Shown piece by piece: positions 1 to 9,753 of a DNA stretch of 64,000 nt. The stretch comes from Borreliella spielmanii (GTDB taxonomy: Bacteria; Spirochaetota; Spirochaetia; Borreliales; Borreliaceae). The notes below the pieces were generated by a model that saw only the letters and a program-made list of their open reading frames with translations, was not told where the DNA came from and did no database searches. The position numbers were made by a program, and so were the translations under genes. Numbering within the stretch: position 1 is the stretch's first letter; each line of letters opens with the position of its first letter. Where the stretch lies: the NCBI RefSeq assembly GCF_014201705.1, contig NZ_JACHFA010000002.1, forward strand, positions 1-64,000. Reading direction: 5' to 3'.

Positions 1-89
1 AACACCTGTTATCATTCCGAACACAGAAGTTAAGCTCTTATTCGCTGATGGTACTGCGAGTTCGCGGGAGAGTAAGTTATTGCCAGGGT
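1..89 (+). rRNA. rrf: 5S ribosomal RNA, 3' part
   Basis: The window opens inside a 5S rRNA. The segments CCGAACACAGAAGTTAAGC (17-35) and the GATGGTACTGCG-GGGAGAGTAAG stretch (47-75) are the conserved loop B/C and loop E region of bacterial 5S rRNA. The 5' end lies outside the window. The 3' end is placed near base 89, where the terminal helix strand GCCAGGGTT ends, followed by a T-rich stretch. In Lyme Borrelia a 5S gene sits directly before hk1, as here. Confidence 0.9.
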
Positions 90-184
90 TTTTATTTATA
101 CTTTAAACCTTGAATTTATTGTGTATACTTATTTTTACACATTAGTAAGACTATTGTAGTTTAATAAGGAAATTTTAAAATAAC

Positions 185-3100
185 ATGAAAAAAGCAAACT
201 TCTTAAATACTAATTTTTTAATTTTGCTTTTGGTTTGTTTTGTCAATGCCAATTTATTTTCTAAGGATATTTTCAAGTTTAAACTTGTAGATCAATATTT
301 TCCTTTTTACTATAAGAATGATAAAGGAGAATATGTAGGGCTTATTTTTTCTATTTTAGATAAATGGTCAAAAGACAATAATGTTGAGATTAAAGTTGAG
401 CCTATTGGCACTTTAAATGAAAGTAAAATTGAAGATGAAGCAATATATTTAGGATTGACTTATAATTCAAAATTAAATGATTTGTTTTATTTTAAAAGTG
501 AGCTTGCTAGGAGCATTTCAATTTTATTTTCTAAAAGCTCTAATAAAAAATATAAAAATACCCATTCAACATTTTTATCCAACTTTAATATAGGGGTTGT
601 TAAAAGTACAATATATGAGGATATCTTAAGGCTAAGAGGTGCTAACGCCATTTTTTTAGCTGATAATGTCCAAGATCTATTATTGGCTTTAAAAAATGAT
701 AAAGTTGATTATGTATATGGTGATTGTAAGACGTTACATTATGTTGCAAAGCGTTTTTTAGGTGAAGATCTTGCTATTTTTAACGGAGATGTTTTTTATA
801 GTATCAAAAATAGGGTGGCTATTAGTAGAAATGCTCCTGAGATAATAAAGAATTTGAATTTAGATTTGTTTTCATATTTGATGAAACTACCTGATGAATA
901 TGTTTTTTCTTTTTTAGATAGAACTTCTAAGGGAAATTTTATTGATGTTGGTTTGTATAACGATTATCCCCCTTTAAGCTTTATTAATTCAAAAGGAAAT
1001 TTGTCTGGCATTTTAGTGGATTTGTGGAATCTTCTCTCAAGGCAGCATATCTTTAAACCTATTTTTAAAGGATTTTCTAAAGAGGATATTAAAAAATCAT
1101 TAGAGGGAAAGTCAGTGGGAATTTTTGGAGGAATTATTAGCAATGATAGCGTATTTGAAAATGTTAATTATGTAGTAAGTAAGCCAATATATCCTCTTAA
1201 TTTTAAATTTTATTCTAAAGGTTTAAACAAGAATATTGGTCCAATAAATTCTCAGTTTATTGATTTTAATTTTAATAATATTCAATTAAATAAGAATCAA
1301 GATATTGTTAATAACTTTATAGATATTGTCAATAATTCATATGGGTTTATAGAAAATTCAATAACAACAAAATATTTATTAAAATTAAATGGATATAACG
1401 GTAGGTTAAAATCTTACGATTTGATTTTTAATAAAAATAGGTTTTTGGTATTAGCTATTGATAATAGGATTTATAAGGTTATCAAATATATTCTTAATGC
1501 TATATTTGATGATATTTCATTTGAATCTTTACTTCAAATAGATAAAAATTGGTTAGACAAAGAAGAGATTAATAGTTCTCGAATAAATAGTTATAAAATT
1601 ATGAATAAGGTTAAATTTAATATAGAAGAAAAAATTTGGTTACTAGAAAATAATAAATTAAATCTTGCTGTTAAAAATTGGTACCCAATAGATTATGTTG
1701 AAGCAAATAATTATAAAGGAATAAATCAATTTTTGCTTGATAAGATTAAAATGTTTGCAGGTTTAGAATTTAACATAATTAAAACGTCTAGTAGTTTGGA
1801 TCTAAAAAAATTAATCAAATCTGGAAAAATCGATATGCTAAATACTAATGCGATCGATTCAAATTTAGATAATGTTTTCAATATAAAGTTAAATTCTCGA
1901 ATTCCACTTTATATTTTTTCAAATAAAAAAAGGGTGCTTCCATCAAGATCTTTAGAGAGGCTTGCCGTACTTGATTTTTTATATAGTAAAAATTTAGTTT
2001 CTAATGTTAAATCAAAGCTTGTTTTGGTAAGTAGCTTTAAAGAAGCCTTACTTCTTCTTTATAAGGGGAATATAGATGGGATTATTAGTGATGAGCATAC
2101 AGCTGCAGCTGTTTTTGAAGAATTAAATGTTTTTGATGTTGAAAAACTTCCTATTTTTAGAGATTTGGCTTTTGATTTGAGTCTTGCTATTTATGATCAG
2201 GATTATATCTTAAAAGAAATTATTCAAAAAGTTGTTATGCGTTCAAATGTTGATAGTCAGAGATATTTGAATGATTGGAAGTTTGATGTTTATTATAAAT
2301 CCAAAGGTAGTAGGTTTAAAAATTTCAAATTTTCAGTTGTAACAGTCATTATATTTTATTTTACTTTTTTCGTGTTTGTAATAATTTTTCTGTTTAAATT
2401 ATCATTTGAGCAGAAAAGAAGATATTCTTTTGTAATGAATGAAAAAAAGATTGCAGAAGCTGCCAATGCTGCTAAAACTATGTTTATAGCAAACGTTAGC
2501 CATGATATTCGTACTCCCATTAATGGAATAATGGCGGCTACTGAACTTTTGGATACAACTATTCTTACGAATGTTCAAAAAGACTATGTTAGTATGATAA
2601 ATTATTCATCTGATTCTTTACTTTCTTTAATTGATGATATATTGTATTTGTCCCAAATAGATGTCAATGAATTACATGTTGAGAGTCAACAGATTGATCT
2701 AGAAAGTGAAATGGAAATGGTTTTAAAAACTTTTCAATCTCAATGTGCAAAGAAAAATATTGATTTATTCTCTTATTCCAAATCTATTTTTAATAATTAT
2801 ATAAAAGGTGACATTGTAAAAATTAAACAAGTTTTAATTAATTTAATAGGAAATGCTTTTAAGTTTACAGATGAGGGTGTTATTGTTTTAAACTATGAAG
2901 AAGTATACAGAACAATAGTTGATGGTGATAGATTGGTTACAGTTGAATTTAAGGTAATAGATACAGGTAAAGGCATTAAAAGAGAGAATCTTTCTAAGAT
3001 ATTTGAAATATTCAAGCAAGAGGATGATTCTTCTTCAAGGGTTTATGAGGGAGCGGGATTGGGATTGTCAATATCTAGAGAGCTTATAAGACTAATGGGT

Positions 3101-4675
3101 GGTCTTGGTATTGCTGTTGACAGTAAGGTGGAGGAGGGTACAACTTTTTCATTTATGTTGCCTTTTTTCTTGGGCAGCGAGCTTAATAAAAGTAAAAATT
3201 TGTCAATCAATAGATTAAAATCAATAAACATTAATAGTAAAGTATTAAATGTGCTCTTAAGTCAAAAATCTATTAAAATTTATAAGCATTGTTCGACTTT
3301 GCTGGGATACTCTTCTAATGTACATTATGTAGCATCTTTTGAGGATGCTTATAAATTTTTTAAGAAATATTCTTTTTATAATTTTGTTTGTGTAAATGTA
3401 AATAACGATAATATTGAGGAGAGTATTCGATTTGCTAATAATATTGAAAAACTAAGCCCTGATGTACAAATTATTTTTTTATTTTATTGTTTGGATAACA
3501 AAGCTTTGAAAAATTTAAAATATATGTATGTTAAAAAGCCTTTAACAGGGCTTGGTATATCCTCTATTCTTTTTAAAAAAGAGTTTAAATCAAAAATGGA
3601 TTTTGTTGAAAATTTGGGTTTAATAGATAGTGCTTTTAAAATAAAAGAACCCATTAGTGTGTTAATAGCTGAAGATAATCAAGTAAATCAAAAAGTGTTA
3701 AAAGACATTCTTATTGTAATAGGTATTAATGAAAATTTTATTGATGTTGTAGATGATGGAGTAAAGGCTTTAAAATCTTTAAAAGAGAAAAAATATGCTA
3801 TCTCTTTTATTGATATACGAATGCCAAGATATGATGGATTTTCAGTGGCTAAAGAGATTAGAAAATTTGAAAAGGTAAAGAATTTAAAGCCGTGTGTTTT
3901 GATAGCTGTAACAGCGCATGCTTTGCAAGAGTATAAAAATAAGTGTTTTGAAAGTGGTATGAATGATTATATATCAAAACCAATACATATAAGTTCAATT
4001 AAAGGCATATTAAAAAAATATTTACAGTTTGAAGTTGATAATATAGGAAAGAGTGAAGATTTGAATCAACTTGTTAAGTTTCCTAATTTAGATATTAACA
4101 GAGCTTTAAAAGAATTAAATCTTTCATATTTATCATATTCTGAATTATGTAGAGGACTTGTTGATTTTATTTCTATCAATATTATTGATTTAGAAAAAGC
4201 TTTTGATGAGGAGAATTTGTATTTAATTAGGGATATATCCCATTCAATATCTGGAGCTCTTTCTAATATGCGTAGTGCATTGTATAAAGATTTTAAAAAA
4301 ATTGAAACAAGTAAAGATTCAATTTATGAGTTGAAAAAAATGTATTCTTTTGTAAAGGATGATTTATTGCGACTGATAAGCGACATAAAGGAGAATGTTT
4401 TATTTGAGTCTGAGATTGTTAGTGAGAATAAGCTTTACTTTAAGAATAATGATCAATTTTTAAATCTTCTCAATAGACTTTTAATTGGCATTAAAACTAG
4501 AAAGCCAAGGGAATACAAAGAAATTCTTAAGAGCATTGATAAGTATGTTTTAGATGATAAGATTCAAGAATTATTTAGTGATTTTCGTAGGAATTTAAGA
4601 TTATATAGATTCGATGAGAGCTCTAAGATTCTTAAAGAGATTATTGAAATACTTAGCAATAAGAGATATTGGTAG
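185..4675 (+). CDS. hk1: Hk1 hybrid sensor histidine kinase
   Basis: This is the inner-membrane sensor kinase that activates the diguanylate cyclase encoded next to it. After a signal peptide (about 1-26) come three periplasmic solute-binding-like domains in tandem (about 27-245, 253-460 and 490-705), then a membrane helix (about 715-740). The HisKA H-box SHDIRTP puts the phospho-histidine at H773. The ATPase has its N-box at 882-895, DTGKGI at 926-931 and GAGLGLS near 957. A degenerate receiver-like segment (about 1010-1130) precedes an intact receiver (E1163, D1164, probable acceptor D1210). A C-terminal HPt-like helix carries H1353 in DISHSISGA. At 1496 residues it matches the size I expect for BB0420. 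The stop overlaps the leader of rrp1, which points to co-transcription and a His-Asp-His-Asp relay. Confidence 0.95.
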   Translation: MKKANFLNTNFLILLLVCFVNANLFSKDIFKFKLVDQYFPFYYKNDKGEYVGLIFSILDKWSKDNNVEIKVEPIGTLNESKIEDEAIYLGLTYNSKLNDLFYFKSELARSISILFSKSSNKKYKNTHSTFLSNFNIGVVKSTIYEDILRLRGANAIFLADNVQDLLLALKNDKVDYVYGDCKTLHYVAKRFLGEDLAIFNGDVFYSIKNRVAISRNAPEIIKNLNLDLFSYLMKLPDEYVFSFLDRTSKGNFIDVGLYNDYPPLSFINSKGNLSGILVDLWNLLSRQHIFKPIFKGFSKEDIKKSLEGKSVGIFGGIISNDSVFENVNYVVSKPIYPLNFKFYSKGLNKNIGPINSQFIDFNFNNIQLNKNQDIVNNFIDIVNNSYGFIENSITTKYLLKLNGYNGRLKSYDLIFNKNRFLVLAIDNRIYKVIKYILNAIFDDISFESLLQIDKNWLDKEEINSSRINSYKIMNKVKFNIEEKIWLLENNKLNLAVKNWYPIDYVEANNYKGINQFLLDKIKMFAGLEFNIIKTSSSLDLKKLIKSGKIDMLNTNAIDSNLDNVFNIKLNSRIPLYIFSNKKRVLPSRSLERLAVLDFLYSKNLVSNVKSKLVLVSSFKEALLLLYKGNIDGIISDEHTAAAVFEELNVFDVEKLPIFRDLAFDLSLAIYDQDYILKEIIQKVVMRSNVDSQRYLNDWKFDVYYKSKGSRFKNFKFSVVTVIIFYFTFFVFVIIFLFKLSFEQKRRYSFVMNEKKIAEAANAAKTMFIANVSHDIRTPINGIMAATELLDTTILTNVQKDYVSMINYSSDSLLSLIDDILYLSQIDVNELHVESQQIDLESEMEMVLKTFQSQCAKKNIDLFSYSKSIFNNYIKGDIVKIKQVLINLIGNAFKFTDEGVIVLNYEEVYRTIVDGDRLVTVEFKVIDTGKGIKRENLSKIFEIFKQEDDSSSRVYEGAGLGLSISRELIRLMGGLGIAVDSKVEEGTTFSFMLPFFLGSELNKSKNLSINRLKSININSKVLNVLLSQKSIKIYKHCSTLLGYSSNVHYVASFEDAYKFFKKYSFYNFVCVNVNNDNIEESIRFANNIEKLSPDVQIIFLFYCLDNKALKNLKYMYVKKPLTGLGISSILFKKEFKSKMDFVENLGLIDSAFKIKEPISVLIAEDNQVNQKVLKDILIVIGINENFIDVVDDGVKALKSLKEKKYAISFIDIRMPRYDGFSVAKEIRKFEKVKNLKPCVLIAVTAHALQEYKNKCFESGMNDYISKPIHISSIKGILKKYLQFEVDNIGKSEDLNQLVKFPNLDINRALKELNLSYLSYSELCRGLVDFISINIIDLEKAFDEENLYLIRDISHSISGALSNMRSALYKDFKKIETSKDSIYELKKMYSFVKDDLLRLISDIKENVLFESEIVSENKLYFKNNDQFLNLLNRLLIGIKTRKPREYKEILKSIDKYVLDDKIQELFSDFRRNLRLYRFDESSKILKEIIEILSNKRYW

Positions 4676-4680
4676 TGGAA

Positions 4681-5598
4681 ATGATAATTAAAGATAAAGC
4701 TTTTGAAGTGGAGAATCAAAAGCTTTTAATTGTAGATGATTCTCCCCCCAATTTAGATTTATTGGTAAATATATTGCAAGATGCCTATGAAGTTGAAGTT
4801 GCAACAAATGGGCTTGATGCTTTAAAGCAAGTTGAAAAAGATAGTCCTGATCTTGTGCTTCTTGATGTAGGTCTTCCAGATATTAATGGTTATGAGGTAT
4901 GTAGAAGGTTAAAAAGTGATCCTGATACTAAAGAGATCCCCGTAATTTTTATTAGTTCAAAAAGTTCTACAGATGCTCAGCTTGAGGGATTTAATGTTGG
5001 TGGAGTGGATTATATTTTAAAGCCTTTTAATAGTCGAATAATTGATGCTAGAGTTAAGACACATCTTGAATTAAAGCGGTTAAGAGATTATTTTAAAAGC
5101 TTATCTAGAATTGATGGACTTACTCAGATTCCAAACAGAAGATTTTTTATGGATAAATTTTCTAAGTCATGGATGAAAGCTTTAGAAAGCAAAGAAATAG
5201 TAATTGTTGGGATGCTAGATATTGATAATTTTAAAAATTACAATGATAATTATGGCCATACCAATGGCGATGAGTGTCTTAAGTTGATTGCTAAAGCTTT
5301 GTATAAGGTTGCTTTAAAATATAAAATAGATGTTGCTCGATATGGAGGAGAGGAATTTATTTTTTTTTCTGTTAATAAGAACTTAAGTGAAATGATTAAT
5401 ATTATTAAAACAATGATTGATGATATAAAGTGTTTAAGGATAGTTCATGAGCATAGCAGTATTTCTAGTATTGTAACTGTTTCAATTGGTCTTGCTCAAG
5501 AAATTCCTATTGATAACAATTTTACCAATATCATAAAGCTTGCTGATAGCAAACTTTATGAGGCTAAAGTTTCTGGAAGGAATCAGTTTAGATATTAA
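4681..5598 (+). CDS. rrp1: Rrp1 response regulator, GGDEF diguanylate cyclase
   Basis: Rrp1 makes cyclic-di-GMP from two GTP when its receiver is phosphorylated by Hk1. The N-terminal receiver has the acidic pair D19-D20, acceptor D62 in LLDVGLPD and the KPF lysine. The C-terminal GGDEF domain has the active-site signature GGEEF at 222-226, preceded by the D-I-D-N-F metal and nucleotide motif. An in-frame TTG at 4669 would add four residues, but the ATG at 4681 gives 305 residues, the length I recall for BB0419, with a purine-rich GGTAGTGG just upstream. It starts six bases after the hk1 stop, so the two are one operon. I recall it as the only diguanylate cyclase in Lyme Borrelia. Confidence 0.95.
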   Translation: MIIKDKAFEVENQKLLIVDDSPPNLDLLVNILQDAYEVEVATNGLDALKQVEKDSPDLVLLDVGLPDINGYEVCRRLKSDPDTKEIPVIFISSKSSTDAQLEGFNVGGVDYILKPFNSRIIDARVKTHLELKRLRDYFKSLSRIDGLTQIPNRRFFMDKFSKSWMKALESKEIVIVGMLDIDNFKNYNDNYGHTNGDECLKLIAKALYKVALKYKIDVARYGGEEFIFFSVNKNLSEMINIIKTMIDDIKCLRIVHEHSSISSIVTVSIGLAQEIPIDNNFTNIIKLADSKLYEAKVSGRNQFRY

Positions 5599-5620
5599 AT
5601 TTATATTTATTTAGTAGGCT

Positions 5621-6649
5621 TTAGTATTTATAAGTTACAGAGATTCCAATAGAATCGTAATAAAAATAAGAATTACCAGTTGCTATTCTTTTTGAAATAT
5701 CGGCCAGTCCAGCTGTATTATTTGTGTATGTGGGATTCGTAGATAATTTTAATTTAAGGCCAATTGTTAAAGGCTTGACAACTTCACAATTAGCAACAAT
5801 AGAAATATTGTGATAAAAAATGTCACTTCCCCAGCCTTTGTTTTTCCAGGAGCTTATGTTTCTTTCTTTGCCAATTTGTGTTTTTCCTTCATAAAGTAGG
5901 CCTATAGTGTTAAGAGGTATTGGCATTTTGTAAGCTAAAAGAGCGTAAGGTTTTATTAGTATGCCATTTATATTTTTGCCATCATCTGCTTTATATTTCC
6001 AAAGTTGGTTTTTGCTTGCATGAGGATTAATTAAGCATGTAAAAGTATTTCCAATAACCGTAATAATGTGTGTCCAGTCTCCTTGAAAAATAGCGTTTAA
6101 GTCGAATTGAAATCGTCCCCCTATTGTTATTTCTGAATAAAATTCAAGAGTATTTGAATATTTCCCATTTTCAATGTGCACACCAATTCCCTTGAATCCA
6201 AAAGCTTCCCAACCCATGCCAATTTCATTTGATACATATAAATTTAAGAAAGCAATAGGAGTAAAGCTTAGTATGCTTTTAAATGAGATGCTTACAGGAG
6301 ACAGCCCGAGATTTAAATCTACGTCTATACCATTGTTTTTAAAAAACATAGAATTGGGATTGTGTAAAACTTTGAAATTTTTATAGTACCCCAAGTATGA
6401 TATTAATTTTATTCCTCCCCAATAATTGGTTGGAATTTTTAAACTTGGTTTAATATTTTGGAAGTTGGGATGTTTAAAGCTTCGTGAAAAGCTTTTTCCA
6501 TTTGTTCCCATTTCGTGGGGAGGGTAATAAGCAGATTGAAAATTAAAGTAAAAGTATTTATTATTGAATTCCAAGTCTTGTTGATCTTGGGCAAGAATCA
6601 CCTTTGCTTGCAAAAATAACAAGCAAAAGAAAATTTTTTTTATTAGCAT
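5621..6649 (-). CDS. dipA: DipA-type outer membrane porin
   Basis: A 342-residue exported protein that I recognise by position and sequence as the BB0418 product DipA, reported as a dicarboxylate-selective porin in B. burgdorferi. The N-terminus is a signal peptide (basic LIKK, hydrophobic core, probable cleavage after ILA near residue 20). The rest is rich in alternating aromatic and polar residues and ends in YKY, with a final aromatic residue as in many beta-barrel proteins. There are no internal hydrophobic helices. It converges on rrp1 with a gap of only 22 bp, and adk lies 29 bp upstream on the same strand. Porin selectivity is knowledge of the ortholog, not visible here. Confidence 0.85.
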   Translation of the reverse strand: MLIKKIFFCLLFLQAKVILAQDQQDLEFNNKYFYFNFQSAYYPPHEMGTNGKSFSRSFKHPNFQNIKPSLKIPTNYWGGIKLISYLGYYKNFKVLHNPNSMFFKNNGIDVDLNLGLSPVSISFKSILSFTPIAFLNLYVSNEIGMGWEAFGFKGIGVHIENGKYSNTLEFYSEITIGGRFQFDLNAIFQGDWTHIITVIGNTFTCLINPHASKNQLWKYKADDGKNINGILIKPYALLAYKMPIPLNTIGLLYEGKTQIGKERNISSWKNKGWGSDIFYHNISIVANCEVVKPLTIGLKLKLSTNPTYTNNTAGLADISKRIATGNSYFYYDSIGISVTYKY

Positions 6650-6678
6650 TTTTATTTTAAATACCTTTTCTTTTCCAT

Positions 6679-7314
6679 TTAATTTTTTTTAAACATTATT
6701 TTAATTATTTTTTTTCTCATTTCATCAATTTTAACAGACGCATCAACATTGTTAATTCTAGAGCATTTTGAATAAAATTCTATTAGCGGTTTTGTTTGTA
6801 ATTTATATTCTTTAAACCTTGTTTTTAAGCATTCTTCTTTATCATCTTCTCGTTGGTAAAGATCTCCTCCACAAACTTCGCAAATGCTATTGTTTTTTGT
6901 GGCTAGGGTATGTATATTGAAAATATTATTGCAAGATTTACAAATTCTTCTTCCCGAGAGTCTTTTTATTAATAATTCTTCATCAATTAAAAAGTTTATT
7001 ATTTTTACATTTGGTAAAAATTTATCAAGAGCTTTGGCTTGACAAATATTACGCGGAAATCCATCTAAAATAAAATTGTCATTATTTTTAATAGCTTTAA
7101 TTTTATTTTCTACCATTTTTATTGTAATTAAGTCAGGGACTAGTTCTCCCTTTTCAACGATTTTTTTTATTTCTTTTCCAAGAGTTGTAGAATTTAAAAT
7201 ATTTTCTCTAAATAAATCTCCTGTTGAAATGTGATAATATTGAAATTCGTTAGAAATAATTTTTGAAATAGTCCCCTTTCCAGAACCTGGAGGACCTAAA
7301 AATACAAGTCCCAT
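6679..7314 (-). CDS. adk: adenylate kinase
   Basis: Converts AMP and ATP to two ADP in the cytoplasm and balances the adenylate pool. The P-loop GPPGSGKGT lies at residues 7-15, followed by the AMP-binding STGDLFR and the DGFPRN motif. The LID is the zinc-type long form with four cysteines, C125/C128 and C145/C148, followed by REDD. At 211 residues it is of normal length for the long bacterial form. It starts 40 bp after the TraB-family gene on the same strand, so the two may share a transcript with dipA. Confidence 0.95.
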   Translation of the reverse strand: MGLVFLGPPGSGKGTISKIISNEFQYYHISTGDLFRENILNSTTLGKEIKKIVEKGELVPDLITIKMVENKIKAIKNNDNFILDGFPRNICQAKALDKFLPNVKIINFLIDEELLIKRLSGRRICKSCNNIFNIHTLATKNNSICEVCGGDLYQREDDKEECLKTRFKEYKLQTKPLIEFYSKCSRINNVDASVKIDEMRKKIIKIMFKKN

Positions 7315-7354
7315 AGATTGTAACTCCTGTATAGATATTTATTATTTTAAGGGT

Positions 7355-8569
7355 TTATTTGAAAACATTTAATAAAAATTTAAGTCCCACAATTGTTCCA
7401 ATTGTGGATCCAAGGTTAACAAAAAGCACTATTAATAGAATTCTTGTAACTTTGTTTTTGAAATATCCTTTTGTTGTTGATAATTCTTCTTGTAAATTTT
7501 CAAAATCTTTGACTTTTGGTTTGTTTATATAAGCTTCAACAAGTCCTGCCACCATGCCCGTTCCTATGAATGGTATTAGAGAGAATATTGGAGAACCTGT
7601 AATAGCTGTTAAAATTGTTAAAGGGTGAGATTTTAATAAGATGGATGCAACGCCTGAAAAAAGAGAGTTAGATATTATCCAAAGCTTTAAATTTTTATAA
7701 GCAAAATCAAATCCTTTAACGTAAAAAGAGCTTACTATTAGTAAAATAATTGAAATTGCAATGAAGTAAGATAGCATTTTGCTAAATGAAAAAGGGGTTT
7801 TAGGTATTTTGTCGAGTTCTTCAGCGTTTATTATTTTTTTATTTTGGCTTATTTCTTTTAAAGTTCTCATTATTCCGTTTACGTGGCCTGCGCCCACAAT
7901 GGCAAGAATAATACCTGTTCCTTCAAGTATTTTGTTTGTAATAAATTCATCTCTTTCGTCAATTAAAGCTTTTTTTACTTTGGGTATTTCTTTTGAAAGT
8001 TCTTCCATTACTTTTGAAAGAGCGTCCTGTTCTTTGAGCTTTTCAATTTCATCTTTTGTAATTTTTGTATCTGTTAGAGAAAAAAGGCTTGAGATTATTT
8101 TTATTTTTTCAAATATTGGAATAGATATCCAAGCTCTTTTTAAAGTTGTTTCAATTTTTCTGTCAGCAAGGATTAGCGGAATATTATGCTTTTTAGCTTT
8201 TAAAATAGCTGTTTTCATTTCCTCTCCGGGGTTTATTCCTTGTTCTTTTGCTAATTTTTTTTGAAAATTACTAAGAATTATGTTTATTATTAAAAAGAAG
8301 GCTTTTCCTTGTCTTAGTGCTTTATCTATATCTAAGTTTCTCCATTTTTCATTTTCATCGGTGTTTAAGATTGAATGATAGCGAGCTTCATCAAGTTCAA
8401 CAGCAATATAGTCTGGTTTTAAGATTTCTATTAAATTTGCAGTGTCTTCTGAGCTTTTTTTTGACACGTGAGCAGTTCCAAGTATATATATTGTTTTATT
8501 ATGTATAGTAAATTTACTTACATGAGAAAAACAGTTTTCTGTTTTGGTGTTTTCTGTTTTATTGTCCAA
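7355..8569 (-). CDS. TraB/PrgY-family membrane protein
   Basis: A 404-residue TraB-domain protein, the ortholog of BB0416, annotated elsewhere as a pheromone-shutdown protein. The N-terminal domain carries the family GTAHVS motif (about 32-37), followed by an ELDEAR motif around residue 58. A charged helical middle (about 150-215) ends in a conserved GAGHVNGI motif. The C-terminal third holds three or four hydrophobic segments, giving a soluble domain plus membrane anchor. In Enterococcus, TraB/PrgY limits peptide pheromone activity. No pheromone system is visible here, so the true substrate is unknown. Gly/His residues in the two motifs resemble a metallo-hydrolase fold related to Tiki/TraB, which is inference. 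Confidence 0.85.
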   Translation of the reverse strand: MDNKTENTKTENCFSHVSKFTIHNKTIYILGTAHVSKKSSEDTANLIEILKPDYIAVELDEARYHSILNTDENEKWRNLDIDKALRQGKAFFLIINIILSNFQKKLAKEQGINPGEEMKTAILKAKKHNIPLILADRKIETTLKRAWISIPIFEKIKIISSLFSLTDTKITKDEIEKLKEQDALSKVMEELSKEIPKVKKALIDERDEFITNKILEGTGIILAIVGAGHVNGIMRTLKEISQNKKIINAEELDKIPKTPFSFSKMLSYFIAISIILLIVSSFYVKGFDFAYKNLKLWIISNSLFSGVASILLKSHPLTILTAITGSPIFSLIPFIGTGMVAGLVEAYINKPKVKDFENLQEELSTTKGYFKNKVTRILLIVLFVNLGSTIGTIVGLKFLLNVFK

Positions 8570-8593
8570 AAAATATTCCTTGTTTTAAAAAAA

Positions 8594-9721
8594 TTAGCTA
8601 TTAATTAGAATAGCTTTTAATAATTTTATCATATGGTTTAGTGGAACTATATAGTCTATGTTGTTTTCTTTTATTGCTATTTTTGGCATTCCAAAAACCA
8701 TGGAACTTTCTTTATCTTGTGCAATAGTTAGTCCCCCGGCTTTTTTTATATCGCCAATTTCTCTTGATCCATCGTTTCCCATTCCAGTCATTATTAGAGC
8801 AATTGCTTTATCTTTTGCAATATCTGCGATAGATTGAAATAATATCCCAATAGATGGTTTGTGGCCATTTATATGTTTACCATCGAAAGTTTGTATTTGA
8901 TAGTTACCATCGAGTTTTTTTATTTTTGTATGATATCCACCCGAGCTTATGTATGCGTGTCCTTGTTTTAATATTTCGTTATTGGTGGTTTCTTTTACGT
9001 TTATTTTACAAAGATTGTTAAGATTTTTTGCAAATTCTTCTGTAAATCCTTTAGGCATATGTTGAACAATTATTATTGGTGGAAAGCTTTCAGGTATTTC
9101 TGGCAATATTGATTTTAAGGCCACAGGACCCCCTGCTGATACTCCAATGGCTATTATGTCAAATTTTCTCAATCTAAGTTTTTTTATTTCTTTTTCATTT
9201 AATATTTTTTCTTTTTCATGTTCTTTAAGTTGAGTTAATGAAAAAATGTCATTTTTATGATTTAAAAAGAAATTAGCTTTTTTATTGTTTTTTGTTTTCA
9301 TATCCTTATCGAAGACAATTTTGTTTTTTATAGATATCGATCCATAAGCTAAAAGAGAATTGATAATTTGTTCTTTTTTGTTTTCATGTGATTTTTTATT
9401 TTTAGATACTAATATAAGATCATCAGCTCCTTTTAAAGCAGCAATATTTATTAGGTTTTGATTTGAAGATGTGACGACAATTGGTATTGTTTTGTTTATA
9501 TTGTTTTTTTTTTCTAAAAAGAGAATATCTTTAATGTTGTTTTCTTCTAAATTCATTAATATTACTTCGGGGTTATGCTTTTTAAGCTTATTTGTTGCGA
9601 AGTTGCCATTCGAAGCAGTTGCAATGACTTGAAGCTTAGGAGACGAATTAATAAGGTCTGATATAAGCTTTCTCTTTACAGCAAAGTATTCTATGATAAG
9701 TACAGAAATTTTTGTTTCCAT
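8594..9721 (-). CDS. cheB: CheB protein-glutamate methylesterase (CheB1 type)
   Basis: Removes methyl groups, or deamidates glutamines, on chemoreceptors to reset adaptation. The C-terminal esterase is intact: S195 in IGVSAGGP, H221 in QHMPKGF and D317 in MTGMGNDGS form the expected Ser-His-Asp triad. The N-terminal receiver is degenerate: the acidic pair is E11-Y12 and the acceptor position reads ILMNLE, with Asn at residue 57. A long lysine/asparagine-rich linker (about 135-185) joins the domains. cheR lies directly upstream on the same strand (32 bp gap), giving a methylation/demethylation pair. The receiver changes suggest regulation other than phosphorylation by CheA. Confidence 0.93.
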   Translation of the reverse strand: METKISVLIIEYFAVKRKLISDLINSSPKLQVIATASNGNFATNKLKKHNPEVILMNLEENNIKDILFLEKKNNINKTIPIVVTSSNQNLINIAALKGADDLILVSKNKKSHENKKEQIINSLLAYGSISIKNKIVFDKDMKTKNNKKANFFLNHKNDIFSLTQLKEHEKEKILNEKEIKKLRLRKFDIIAIGVSAGGPVALKSILPEIPESFPPIIIVQHMPKGFTEEFAKNLNNLCKINVKETTNNEILKQGHAYISSGGYHTKIKKLDGNYQIQTFDGKHINGHKPSIGILFQSIADIAKDKAIALIMTGMGNDGSREIGDIKKAGGLTIAQDKESSMVFGMPKIAIKENNIDYIVPLNHMIKLLKAILINS

Positions 9722-9753
9722 TGCTAATTTTTCCCTATTTAATTCTTGTTAAA

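Noticed and set aside
107-141. Promoter-like TTGAAT and TATACT with an inverted repeat TGTGTA/TACACA before hk1
   Set aside because: The spacing between the two boxes is only about eight bases, and the repeat is short in A/T-rich DNA. A promoter must exist here or further upstream, but this pair is not convincing.
5599-5620. Possible terminator between rrp1 and dipA
   Set aside because: Only a weak, interrupted pairing of A/T bases; no stem of useful length.
7779-8264. 161-codon open frame on the plus strand inside the TraB-family gene
   Set aside because: It is antisense to a gene with clear family motifs, has no ribosome-binding site of note, and its hydrophobic product is what antisense of AT-rich coding DNA gives.
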